This document shows positions 43,288-53,736 of a stretch of 64,000 nt of DNA, one piece after another (the stretch's first letter is position 1; every line of letters begins with the position of its first letter). The notes beneath the pieces were generated by a model. That model did not search any database, was not told the DNA's origin, and saw nothing but the letters and a program-made list of their open reading frames with translations. The position numbers were made by a program, and so were the translations under genes. The stretch comes from Adiantum capillus-veneris (Eukaryota > Streptophyta > Polypodiopsida > Polypodiales > Pteridaceae): positions 66,125,190-66,189,189 of the forward strand of contig CM043965.1 in assembly GCA_014529385.2 (NCBI GenBank), written 5' to 3'.

Positions 43288-43660
43288 CACTACGGATAAA
43301 AAGATTTGGGCATGTCGCTCTGTAGAGGATTTGGCTACTTCCTTTGCCAAAGTGAAGGAGTCTTTGCAATAGTCTTTGTACAAAAAGGTAAATCATAGAG
43401 ATTTACAACTGAAAGAAGGTGATTACATTCTTCTTAGGTTTAAGGAGACGAGACTCAAAAAGATAAGAGGAAAGGAGAAGCATACCCAATGCTTAAAATG
43501 ACATACTATGGTCCTTTCCACGTCTCTTAAAAATCAATGATGTTATCTTTCAAGCTACAGCTATCAAAACATTGGAGGATCCACGATGACTTTCATGTGA
43601 ATTTTCCTTCTTAGGCCACTTCACGAACAAGTGCCATGAAAAATGATCCTAAGAAGCAAC
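43288..43660 (+). pseudogene. Gyp-F integrase relic, right part
   Basis: Directly after NA-G the gypsy integrase C-terminus continues: WACRSVEDLATSFAKVKESL, then NHRDLQLKEGDYILLRFKET and KKIRGKEKHTQ, then a TYYGPFHVS-like and LRPLHEQ-like end in broken frames. The order matches the C-terminal part of Gyp-H (61605-61930). The chromodomain that would follow is not recognisable. Confidence 0.75.
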
Positions 43661-44137
43661 CAGAGGTTGCAGAGAGTGAGGAGATTCTTCGGCCAGTAGC
43701 ACACACGAACAAAAGTGAAGGGTACGTTGATCTCAAGGCGGTTGGTGAAGTTGAGGAATTGTCCCAAGCGGGTCAAGGAGGCAAGGTCACCCTCAGTTCT
43801 TGGATCTTTACCATGAGACTTTTGATTTGGAACCTACTGCTTCAAGGGTATAGGCAATTATAGCAATTGAGTCCAATTCGCTTGTTGTATAGAGGAGAGC
43901 CACTCCACCCCTTGTCAAAATATCAACTATAATCACCATGAAACACATTTTGACAGGTCTAGATAGATGAAACATTTTTAGCCTTGAACATTTCACTAAT
44001 CAAGTGAAGCACGTGCCATTCGCTAACAACGAGCTAGTATAGTTTGAAGACCCCTAGAAATCCGTGTATATAAGTTTCACAAAGTTACCAAAAACGAGGA
44101 CGGGAGGGTCCGAAACGTGGAGAGGAGGGGCGGCCAA
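43661..44137. other. Flank of Gyp-F, no gene seen
   Basis: The first part may be the decayed C-terminal tail of Gyp-F. The rest shows nothing. The last five bases, GCCAA, are the left duplication of the adjacent solo LTR. Confidence 0.4.
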
Positions 44138-45460
44138 TGTAACCGGCCTGTTCAATCCAAAAAGGGCGGTAGACTTTACTTCAAACCTTGATTTAGCTTT
44201 CACCAATTATTAGTCGTCTATTATACCTGCGCTATAGTGACACAAGAGAGGGGAATGGGATACAGATGCTAGAATGCACCTGTATGAGAAGACCGACACC
44301 AGATTGGCCCCTAACTTAGGCGCCCCTTTCGGTATTTCTTTATTCTTTAAAAGAGGGAATAAATGTTGTGGATCCCTACGAGCTGCCCCGCACAAACTTG
44401 GCTGAATTTCAATTGTTCCGGCCTGATTTCGGCAACATAACTGTACTAGGACCCTTCACAGTCAGTATTCCCACGCATTGAATGATTTTCCCGACGCATA
44501 CGGGAAATTTACACAGCAGGCTGTAATTTACTGTTTCGGGCTCCGTTTCGCATGCCGGTCGCATCCGTAGCAAGTCCTCGAGCTCCCGCACCTGTAGGGC
44601 TACTTGCCCTTTGAATCGGACGAGATTTCTGGCGTGAAACCTCTCCGAATTCACCTGTACCTGCGGGGGAATTAGCCGCTAGCTAATCCAGTACCTGTGC
44701 AAGAGGCTCTTGCCTCGGCAATCGCGCATGAACCCACACAACTGTACATTGGTCAAATGAAGAGCCCACTAGAGGGGCATAACATACTGCCAAAGGGGAG
44801 AGAGAGGGCAGTGCGTAGCGTGCAGGGCATCACTCCTGGCACCGCACTGTGCATAAGAGGGAAAGCAAGCACTCCATAGCTCTTAACCTGTGACAAATCT
44901 GAAAATGAGGCTCTCCTCCTCCTAAATTCACCGCCACTTCTTGTTGCATGAGGCAAGTGCACCAGAAGGTGCCACTTGGCACATTTATAAGCATTTTCCC
45001 GTTTCGGGGTTGCCGTCTAAAAATATCCCAACCGGTTGCCCAGTTGACTTCACGGCAGAGTAAGAAAATGTTCCCCTTGTCATTCCGGAGATAATGACGT
45101 CAACACATTTTCAGGTCCCAAAATAGCAGTTCCCTAAATTTTAGGAGATGCTGCCATTGTATCTTTCTAGGTCATCCGACCCTCTTTGTACACTGCGGCC
45201 ACATCCAGAACTGAAATGTAGCCTCTGTAGCAAAGGATTCCACTTTGGCTAGTCAATGACCCCACTTGGCTAACCATAGTCCTTGTCCAACCTTAGTGCT
45301 CTCTTGCCCTCAGGCCTGGACTCCCTCTGGACAGTTTCACACTAGCTATGCAATGCAGGGCAGTTAGATTTCCCGAGGGGTGTTTCCAAAAGGTGAAAGT
45401 AAATAGATAATAAGAAAGAAATCAACAAAAAGGATAGATAATAGTCACACGCTGGTGACA
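44138..45460 (-). repeat. Solo LTR of the Gyp-H family
   Basis: On the minus strand it begins TGTCACCAGCG and ends GGCCGGTTACA, matching the Gyp-H LTRs (1,335 and 1,328 bp) in length (1,323 bp) and in ordered blocks, though strongly diverged. Flanks GCCAA and GCCAG are a target duplication with one mismatch. The shared module lies at 44306-44345 in inverted form. Since no internal sequence is attached, it is a solo LTR. Confidence 0.82.
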
Positions 45461-45886
45461 GCCAGAAAGGAAACGGACCCGGAAAGGTCGACTAAAGAAA
45501 CGCTTGAATTGCCTCCATTCAGTTGAGCCTCGAATCTGCTCCCAAACAACCCCAAAATTGCCCCCAAACATGCCCTAAAACAGCCCCAACCTGACCCCAA
45601 ATGGTTACTTTTGTCAGTTTCGCGCGTCCCCCTCCCCCCCCCCCCCCCCCCCCCCCCCCAAACAAAACTCTGGAGCACTTCTAGACAGGGGGTCTTCCCT
45701 CGTCCAAGGGTAAGAAAGCACCTGTTGTCTCGTGCACACTTCAATTGCGCTACGTGGACATGCTTCTACTACAATCTACCATGAGTCATTAGCTTAGGAC
45801 TAAGCCTAACACCTATGTGAGCCTCTAAGAAGACGTGCATGTCTAGGCCGGTCATAGTTGCATACCCTCTCTTGCATAGTAGTCAT
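45461..45886. other. Short flank with poly-C run, no gene seen
   Basis: Contains C26 (45634-45659). No coding similarity. Confidence 0.5.
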
Positions 45887-46449
45887 TGTAACAAACTTGG
45901 ACACTCCAAGTCAAGATTCTACCGCGACACAACAAAGATTCACTTCAAAACAGTTCACAATTCACAATTGATTCGACACGGCCCGGCGGAGTTCTGTGCC
46001 TAGAGATACTGGCCCCAAAGACTGGCGCCCCTTTCGACATTTCTTTTTGTATTAATCTGTGTTCAAAGTACAAGAGAGTGGGAGGGTTCTCACTCTCAGA
46101 CTCTACGTCCAGATGCTCTGAGTTGTGAGGGCCCTACCCACTTATTTATAAGTTTACAAGGGATTCCAGAAAGCAAGGCCCCAAAAGCTTTCAGTGAAAA
46201 GCCTTGCAAAATAAAGCAAATTGACCCCAAAAGCTTCTCAAAAATATTGCGTAGATTTCAACAGCGTAAAAAGCAACTTTCCGTGCAGCCTTGTCACGTC
46301 AGCCTGTTGCCGCATATTGCGCCACAAATCACGGAAAGCAGTACAGCATGCCACGTCAACAGTGCGAAATTTTTGCCACGTCAACACTTCAAGAGCAAGA
46401 GTGTGTCCAAGTCTGCTGCCCAGGCATGCCACGTCACCAATTTGTGACA
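45887..46449 (-). repeat. Gyp-I 3' LTR
   Basis: 563 bp; the plus-strand right end (CACCAATTTGTGACA) mirrors the start of NA-G LTRs (TGTCACAAATTGCTG). Left boundary by the TGTAACA terminus, less certain. Confidence 0.7.
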
Positions 46450-46470
46450 TATCCCCCTCTTGAAAGCATT

Positions 46471-46488
46471 GTAATCGCCCTCGATTAC
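46471..46488 (-). promoter_or_regulatory. Hairpin next to the Gyp-I polypurine tract
   Basis: GTAATCG, four-base loop, CGATTAC: same stem and placement as 42544-42561 in NA-G. Confidence 0.75.
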
Positions 46489-47039
46489 GCCTGCAAAACA
46501 GACAGAAGCCATAAATTGTCTTAGCAGACACTGACTGTTAGACCAATCAACACTCACATCACAAGACATCACAGGACATCACATGACAAATCACATTCAA
46601 CAATCATTCCAATCTCAGACGATGATTAATCGGCAATGTATTTAGCAAATGCATCTAGATCCAGTCGGAACCTCTCAGATGCCTAATTGACTAATCCTTA
46701 TTGCAATCATGCCTATAGAGATTTATCGGACCGAAATGCAGCAGTCATTTCGTCTATCAGTTCCTGCACTTAAACAAGTCAAATACAAATCAGTATCATA
46801 TTATCGGGAATTCCAGTTCATAAAGTCATACAGCAGAATATTGTCAGCTCAGCAATATCCCTGAAACCCAAAGAGACATCAGTGACTCTATATCAAATCA
46901 AGCTATCGGGGCAATCTATCGACAAAGGAGTGGAGTGACTCCCCTCTTGTGCATACCCATTGCACTAGATTCGCCCATGCTGAAATCGGGGTTCTATCGG
47001 AGTAGACTATGCTAAACCGAATGCTTCAAGGTAAAGATT

Positions 47040-47212
47040 CACAATCTAAGGAGTATCTGCCAGGTCCTCCTTCTCCATCCACTTCGCATCCAATGCGGGA
47101 TAGTTCTTGAATTTAACCAAGAACCGCCTTATCGCTTTACCTTTTATCTTTCTATCTTAATGTACCAATATCTGTTCTGGAACGAGTATCTCCTCGTTTT
47201 CCTCCACTTCGG
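47040..47212 (-). pseudogene. Gyp-I chromodomain relic
   Basis: The minus strand encodes EENEEILVPEQILVH, a stop, then an RRFLVKFKNYPALDAKWMEK stretch, the chromodomain-like end of a gypsy integrase. It matches Gyp-H at 61970-62100 closely (LVKFKNYPSLDAKWMEE). Chromodomains can direct integration to modified histones. The 5' side is cut by Gyp-J at 47212. Confidence 0.85.
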
Positions 47213-47448
47213 TGTAAGGTGCAGCGGAAGTGAATGTTGAACTTTGCTCAAGATGAGTGCTCCGAACTGTGCTCAAGGGTTCCTTTTACTTACGGAAGAG
47301 AGAGCCTTCCGTTCCTTTAGTGAGAGAGTACAATGGACACAAACAAAGTGGATGAACACTGTGAATGAAGGTGCTGAGACTGAGAGATAGAGAGAGAAGA
47401 GAATATGACACCAGAGACGTTGTAAAACCCTCCTCCGAAGGCCCCACT

Positions 47449-47475
47449 TTTTTACTTTTTACTTTTTACTTTTTT
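47449..47475 (-). other. LINE 3' tail
   Basis: The plus strand reads three to four TTTTTAC units, i.e. (GTAAAAA)n on the element strand, instead of a plain poly-A. It abuts the left target duplication. Confidence 0.85.
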
Positions 47476-48007
47476 GGGCTAGAGCCGGCAAGCCAGCAAG
47501 AAACTTCCTTTGCTTCGCATGCACGCAAACGAGTCAAAGACAAGTTATCTTGCGGACTTGCCGACAAGGGGAAAAGCGCCTCCATGCCGTATCGTGGCAT
47601 GTCAACGGGGAATGGAAGCAAGTTTCCCCCTCGGGGGAGTAAAAAGTCTTTTCATGCCATGTTAGTCAGTCCATGTTCCCTTGTTAGTCACGCCACCCGA
47701 GGGTAACGTCAAGAAATCACCAAACGAATTCAGTGATGCACTTAAGGACCAAAGCTGAGAGAGAGGGACAAACCCTTGTAACTCACAGACCATGCTGAAT
47801 CTTGCCCAAGTACTCCAGGATTTTCGCCTGGTAGAAAAAGGCCCCCGTCCAGCGGATGTACGGTAGGACTGCCATACCCAAAATGGGCGTCAGCTCAAAG
47901 GAGGCATCCCAATCCGGCCAACCATGGTCACCAAGGCCCGCTCGGAAAGCCCAGGACCATGTTAGGCGAGACCGCACCGTACGCAATAACTACAAGCCCT
48001 ACGAGCT

Positions 48008-49200
48008 TCAAACACCCTCATGGGCCAGAGCATTGTAGTATCGCGGTACGGCCCCGTAGAGGAATGCTGCAACGTTATCCACATAAGCACTCCTCAGTTG
48101 CGGTCCACGACGACCATTATGGGCCCCACGAGGGACAACCCAACCTGGCAATCGCTTTCCGCTAATCTCCCCTCCCAGGAGTAACACTTCGGTATCTTCA
48201 CCGCTAGGATTGTTTAATAGCCGTCTAGCATGTTCCAAACAGGGTCGTATTGAGCTTCTGAGATTGTCCAGTTCAGGGCACTGTACCAACAAGTGCGTAA
48301 GTGACCTTGAACCTTCTTCCATTCCGCACAACGGGCAAGTCCTCGACTGCGCCCGTTCAATCTTATCCTTAAGCATTAAGCCATCCACTCTTGCTAGTAA
48401 CAAGACTTTCTCCTCCATCCCACCGGGGTTCTTTCCAATGCTCTGCCTAAAGAGGTATCCACGCGTGTCCTCATACTTCCTCCCAATATAAGGATCAAGG
48501 GAGACACATTGATGTGAGTGTTCCCAGAGCTTCCAGCTCTCCTGTTTTGCGGTTTCAACAGAAGCGCCGTTGATATACCTCTCCCCCCAAAACTTTGTCC
48601 TTTTACACCAAGTCCACTTCTTGAATTGGTTCCAGTCTGGTATATTGTTAACCAAATCTGCAATCCAAGTCTTTAGATCTACGTATTTGGTAAAAGCTTG
48701 TACCCTCTGCCCTACACAATAAGCTGGTACGGGGGGGAGCCCTAACTCCCGGTGAAGAGTTGTTGCTGCCACAGAACTCGACTTCGCGGCCTTACTGACT
48801 ACCCACCTCATTCCAGTTGCTATAAGCGTCTCTAATGGGTTCAACTTCCTCGTGTCATGTGAACCCATTATCTCCGCTCCATAGGTCGCCACTAGGAAGA
48901 CGCACGCCTTGAGAAAGGCCAACCTTGACCACATCAGAATTTTCTTAGAGCACAGAAGATGTTTATGGGCATACAAAGACTTACGTGCGCTTTCAATCCT
49001 ATCTTTAAGGATAGTATCGATCGAGACTTCGCTGTCTATTAATATGCCCAAGTATCTATACTCTGAGGCTACCTAAATCTCCTCAAGTCCGATGTGCGGC
49101 TTGAAGGCAATAAGTTCCTCAAGGTCCCCGTTAAACACGGTCGCCTGGCATTTCTTTATGCCGAACTTCATCCCCCACTTCTCTGCCCAACTATGCAATC
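48008..49200 (-). pseudogene. LINE C-terminal domain with zinc-finger-like motif
   Basis: A 347-codon open stretch (49051-48008) begins MGILIDSEVSID and contains the segment following the reverse transcriptase thumb (YGAEIMG, then a LREL-LPPV-type run). Near 48340-48280 it carries CPLCGMEEGSRSLTHLLVQC, a CX2C...HX4C arrangement typical of LINE C-termini and thought to bind nucleic acid. The frame ends at TGA 48010-48008. Confidence 0.85.
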
Positions 49201-49213
49201 TATCTAAACTAGC

Positions 49214-50680
49214 CTACAACTCCTCCTTAGACTCCGCAAATAAAACTAATTCATCTGCAAAAAGCAGGCCCTGGATCTTCAGGAGTAGGCCTGGAATAGC
49301 CACCCCAAGGTCAGTCGCACTCTCATCCACGATGTCATTAATGAATATATTAAAGAGAGTAGGCGACACGGGACACCCTTGACGCATGCCACGGGCGATT
49401 TGGACCTCCTCACTCAACTTCGCTCCGAATGTCATTAATGAATATATTAAAGAGAGTAGGCGACACGGGACACCCTTGACGCATGCCACGGGCGATTTGG
49501 ACCTCCTCACTCAACTTCGCTCTGACCCGCACTCTGACCTTGGAAGATTGGTACAAGGCTCGAAAGAAATTCAAGCAACGACCTCCAATCCCTATGGCTT
49601 CCATCTTTAAAAAGAGCGCCTCGTGTTACTGTATCGTACGCCTTTTCAAAGTCAATTTATGCAACAAACGTCAGTTTCTTAACAACCTTTCGTCTGAGCA
49701 CAATCTCCTTCAAGGCAATCACTTGTGCCACACATTCCTCCCGAGTCCGAAATCCGGCTTGACCACGCAAGAAGAAGTTTCTTTCCTCGAGTTTCACTGA
49801 GATCCTATTGATCACGAGTGAGGTCAAGAGCTTCAGAGAGATTGGAATAAGAGATATCCCTCTGTAGTTGTCCAGATTAGAAAGATCACCCTTCTTCGGG
49901 ATATACAACACTACCGAGGTAGATGATGCCTCCGGCAACTTCCCTGAATCAAACCAAGTACACAACAGTTTGAAGACTACTCTTCCCATGTCTGTATTTG
50001 GTTTAAATCGATCCGATCTAGTTCCCTTATCTTGCATAAGGATATTGAAAAATTCAGGGGGAATGCAGTCTATCCCAGCTGCTTTATGTCGCTTGATCTT
50101 GCGACATACCTCTCGAACTTCATTCCAACTAATAGAGTCATTGATGCCCTCTATTCTAGGCCAAAGTCGCATAGCATGGTTACGCCAGTGTTCTGGGTCC
50201 TTGTTGTGCCCGGAGGGGTCGGCGAAGACGCGAGAAGCATGATCCTTCCAAATGTCTCGGATCTTCTCTTCGTCCGCCTGCAGCTCGCCGTTCTGGTCTC
50301 TTAGGGGTTGAGCGGGCCCTCCTTTTCTGCTCCCCCCTAGAACGGCTTTCATATGCTTCCACCAAGCATACCATTCCTTGCGTCTTGCCAACTCGACGCT
50401 CTTGAGCATGAATCGTTTGAGAGCCTCTCTCTCGCTTCTCTTCGTTTCAGCTCGCGTCTCTTTTCGGCATTCAACAAACTTCCTCCAAGCCCTATCTTCA
50501 CTAGAGGAATCACTCTCTGCTTGCCGCAGAGACTTCCAAGCTTCCTGTCTTCGGTTGATGGATCTCCCGGCTCTCGGGTCTAGCCTAAAGCCTCTATTCG
50601 GCCTCTGGGGGGCCTTACGGAGAACGCACCAACATCTCGAGAGACTCTTTCAGCTGCCTCCTCAAAGCTCTTCGACTGGC
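49214..50680 (-). pseudogene. LINE reverse transcriptase
   Basis: The best part is 50409-49657: KRHKAAGIDCIPPEFFN, then LYIPKKGDLSNLDNYRGISL and LVINRISVKLEERNFFLRGQAGFR, standard LINE motifs. The later motifs are MRQGCPVSPTLFNIFINDI and the catalytic box LLFADELVLFAES, where FADD has become FADE. A 98-bp tandem duplication (49334-49529) repeats the RQGCPVSPTLFNI block and breaks the frame. Confidence 0.9.
49334..49529 (-). repeat. 98-bp tandem duplication in LINE RT
   Basis: TCATTAATGAATATATTAAAG at 49334 recurs at 49432, and the following sequence is identical for nearly the whole unit. 98 is not a multiple of three, so it shifts the frame. Confidence 0.95.
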
Positions 50681-50683
50681 GGT

Positions 50684-50792
50684 TTACCGCCGCTTGCGTG
50701 ATTTCCCCTTCCTCTGTCGCTTCTGGTAGGGAGTCCCAAAAGTTGTGATGCAAAAATAGTTGAGCCGCCGGTTCAATTCTAGTCGCATAAAT

Positions 50793-50825
<33 letters not shown>

Positions 50826-52413
50826 TCCGCACACACCACATCACACACCAACTTCACCTTAACAGGCCAGTGGTCCGACAAATCCACCGCTCTTTGGACA
50901 CTGGCATGGCTGAGGAACTGAAGGGCGAGATCATTGGCCAAAAAGAAGTCAATGTCTCATCGTCCTTTACCACCGGAAGAGTGATACGAGAGTCCAGAGC
51001 CTCTCGTTTGGACAATCTTAAAATCAAGGTCCTCACTCCCAAGCCATCTCTTCATCAGGCGCCATCTAAGATTCCAATCCCCTCCTACCAGGAGAGGAAG
51101 GCCCTTTCTGCCCAACCTACGAAGCTTCGAAGCTAACGCACTTAACACGTCTGCTCGCTCATCCACTAATTGCCTCTACGGGACATAAACATTTCCGTAA
51201 ATCCAACCATCCTTCATATTCAAAGGAAAGAGTTGGACAAACAAGGAGTTTACGTCCGACATTCCCAACTCAAAGGCTCTGAGCTCCTGAGAGACTAAGG
51301 TCACGAGTCCCCTGGCTCCTGGCTTATCAGATCCTGGCACTTGGAATGTCGAATACCCCGCCATTCTAAGGGGCCATGCACCCTGGAATAGTCGAGTCTC
51401 TTGGAGACCCACCACATTCCAAGTCTTTTGTAACATTACGTACTCCAACTCCCCCCCTTTGACCGGAGTCCATTAATGTTAAGCGTGGCAAAGATCGGCG
51501 ATTTTAGCACTTCCATCGCCGACACCTGACGGTTCCTAACTCTCCTCACGAAAGGAAGCGAGATCTTAGCAAACCACCTAAGCATACTCTCCGTTTGGAT
51601 ATTCTGGAGGATATCTAGGGCTGCTTGTCTACTAGAAGTGAAAACATCGAAGCGGGTGCTCCCCGTCCGATTGTTAAGGAATCGATCCAAAAGCTCAATA
51701 CTTGCAAACAGGGAGGTTGATCTCGGTGCGCGCTTCAAGGCCTTGCTGAATGACACTTCGGTGTGTTCATTAGCGCCCCAAATGCACAGCTTGCCAACCG
51801 TCCCTTCTGAAACACCCCTCCCAAGCCTGCTTCTCATCATTACCCGTTCCTCTCAAGCTGGTCTGCTTGGGGCGACGACCGGGTCAATCTCGGGTATCGA
51901 CAAGGATCTTAGCCCATTGTTTTGTAGTTGATCGGCATTCATAACCTCAATGTACCGTACTTCCCTTGTTGAGTTCGGTCCATCTTGGTCTATGCCCCCG
52001 CCCCTCCGCTCCTTAGACGGCTGCCCGTCAAAGTTTACTGCGGGGCGTTCAGTCTCAGCCATAGCTAGTGAGTTTCGCTGCCCCGCTACGCATTGGTTCA
52101 TCCCGTCCTTCCCGGTTTCTGTGAGTTCGGGTTCACCGTAGCAGCAACCAACGAGGCCCCGCTCCCCACTTTCTGGGGTGCTGTCGATCGCTGTACTCGG
52201 AGCGGCTCCCAACGCCCGCCTCCCCGAGGGTACCTGGTAGCAGCCCTCTTCCACGTCAACCCAAATACCCTTAACTGGTGCTCCTGGATCGTTTATATAA
52301 TATGGTTGTGATTTCATAGAAAAGACACGACTATACTTAACGATCAGGTTGTTCACCTTTAGTTTGGAGGGGTCCGGGTTAGGTACGTCGTTCCCGAGGG
52401 ATCGACAACCCAC
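50684..52413 (-). pseudogene. LINE N-terminal region and endonuclease
   Basis: The frame opens at 52413 (MGCRSLGNDV); the first 190 codons have no recognised domain and end in a TGA at 51852. The same frame continues with LKSPIFATLNINGLRSKGG (endonuclease motif with Asn). A shift leads to VVGLQETRLFQGAW (catalytic Glu), then GWIYGNVYVP, GGDWN, and SDHWPVKVKL (Ser-Asp-His). This is the full AP-endonuclease motif set, which nicks target DNA. A G29 run (50796-50824) interrupts the region just after SDH. Confidence 0.88.
50796..50824. repeat. Poly-G run (29 bp) inside the LINE
   Basis: Homopolymer expansion inside former coding sequence between endonuclease and reverse transcriptase. Confidence 0.95.
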
Positions 52414-53736
52414 TTTCCGGATTGTGGTTGTCCTGTATGTAAGATTTCATGGTCACAACTGCCAACGTGTTGACGAATCAACTCCATCTTCTAGACTTGT
52501 GGATTCACATGTAGTATCGATACAATTCGCACAACGTTTCGCTCCTCGATCGGTGGGCCAAGGGACAAGCGGGTCCTTGATCTGGGTGTGGTCCGTAACG
52601 GTCCCGTGGTTAGCAAGACTTTAGAATCCACACCCTACTGTAACTCATCACGTAGTTGGTACACTTGCGGGTGGATCACCAAGCCCGAGGGTCCATGATT
52701 TTGGCTCGAAGTAGAGGGTGTTCCGTGAAATGGGATGGGTCAGGGGAACTCGTCGCCTCACCTCACCCGTCTCCCGTTTCACAGCGCACCCACCCTTCCA
52801 CAAGCGTTGACTGTTCTGTGGAGGGTGACATTGGCACCGCCCCGAGGGAGGGTGAATCGTGAAATGGAGTGGGTCAGGGGAACTCGTCGCCTCACCTCAC
52901 CCGTCCTCCGTTTCACAACCCACTAGTCCGTCTCAAGACGTCACCGCCACCCCTTTAGTTTGGAGTTTACTCTCTCCATGAGTCAAGGGGGGGACCAACG
53001 AAAAGGTTACACAGGGAGCGCCTTCAACCCACCAACCTCAACTGTATGAAACACCCATCCGCTGGGAAATCGTGAAATGAAGTGGGTCAGGGGAACTCGT
53101 CGCCTCACCTCACCCGTCCCCCGTTTCACAACCTACCAGTCTAGGTTCTGGTCTCAGGCCGTCACCGTCACCCCTTCCATTGGGTAAGTGTTTCATACCG
53201 TTGGTGCGGAATTACAATCAAAAGCCTCTCCCCCCAAGCGGTCCTCCAGGGATTGTGTCCCTCTTGGCTGCCACCGGTTGTGTCATGAGGTACACTCTTT
53301 CTCCCCTTGCATCCAAATATGAGAAGCAGAGCCTCTAAACCTAGGGGGGTTGATCGGTGTCTGACGGAAAATATCTGGGCGGTGAGGAAGTTCCCCCCTT
53401 GAGTCCACTCGACATACTCAAGATGATTTTTACAGAGCTTTCTCTAGATGGGTCCATTCGACATCCTCGGATGATTTTTACAGGGCTTTCCCTAGGTTCG
53501 ACCATCCTTCTCGCCTTCCATATTCTCCCAGTCCCAACCCACCCCGATCTAGCTCTGCAGCTCATACTCGTCTTTAAGGCATTATGATCGCTAGTGTCCT
53601 CCCCCCTCCCCTTTGGGATTTTACTCCTACACACGGAGAGGGTTTTTTAACCGTACGTGGTCCCCCCATTGAGTTTTTGGGAAGCACTTAGTCGAAGTCC
53701 AATCCCGCCACGTGGAGGCGGCTTCCCGTTGGGACC
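52414..53736 (-). other. LINE 5' leader
   Basis: 1.3 kb without a convincing frame. It contains three copies of a 60-bp hairpin unit (52720-52779, 52858-52917, 53069-53128) and a short tandem repeat of about 47 bp around GATGATTTTTACAG (53421 and 53468). Confidence 0.75.
52720..53128 (-). repeat. Three 60-bp hairpin repeats in the LINE leader
   Basis: Each copy begins GTGAAATG and ends CCGTTTCAC; the arms pair over about 11 bp, then a second stem TGGGT/ACCCG, around the constant loop region with AACTCGTCGCCT. Copies 1 and 2 differ by two compensating base-pair changes in the stem; copy 3 has two mismatches. Confidence 0.85.

Larger units (their letters stand above)
45887..47212 (-). mobile_element. 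Gyp-I: 3' end of a chromodomain gypsy element
   Basis: This holds a 3' LTR (45887-46449), a polypurine tract (minus strand AAGAGGGGGATA, 46461-46450), the PPT-side hairpin and the last coding part of pol up to 47212, where Gyp-J is inserted. The LTR ends (TGTAACA on the left, TTGTGACA on the right, plus strand) and the shared module (46011-46052) link it to NA-G. The rest of Gyp-I should lie beyond Gyp-J, outside the window. Confidence 0.78.
47449..53736 (-). mobile_element. Full-length LINE (non-LTR retrotransposon)
   Basis: The 6.3-kb element is flanked by an exact 14-bp target duplication, CCGAAGGCCCCACT, at 47435-47448 and 53737-53750. On the minus strand: 5' leader with repeated hairpins (53736-52414), one long frame with AP-type endonuclease, reverse transcriptase and a C-terminal zinc-finger-like motif (52413-48008), a 3' UTR of about 530 bp, and a tail of (GTAAAAA)n repeats (47475-47449). 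The frame has several stops and shifts. I saw no separate ORF1 with a zinc knuckle. The clade is not certain; the sequence does not look like the common plant L1 type. Confidence 0.93.

Noticed and set aside
50580-50941. Poly-proline frames
   Set aside because: Translations of the G29 homopolymer inside the LINE.
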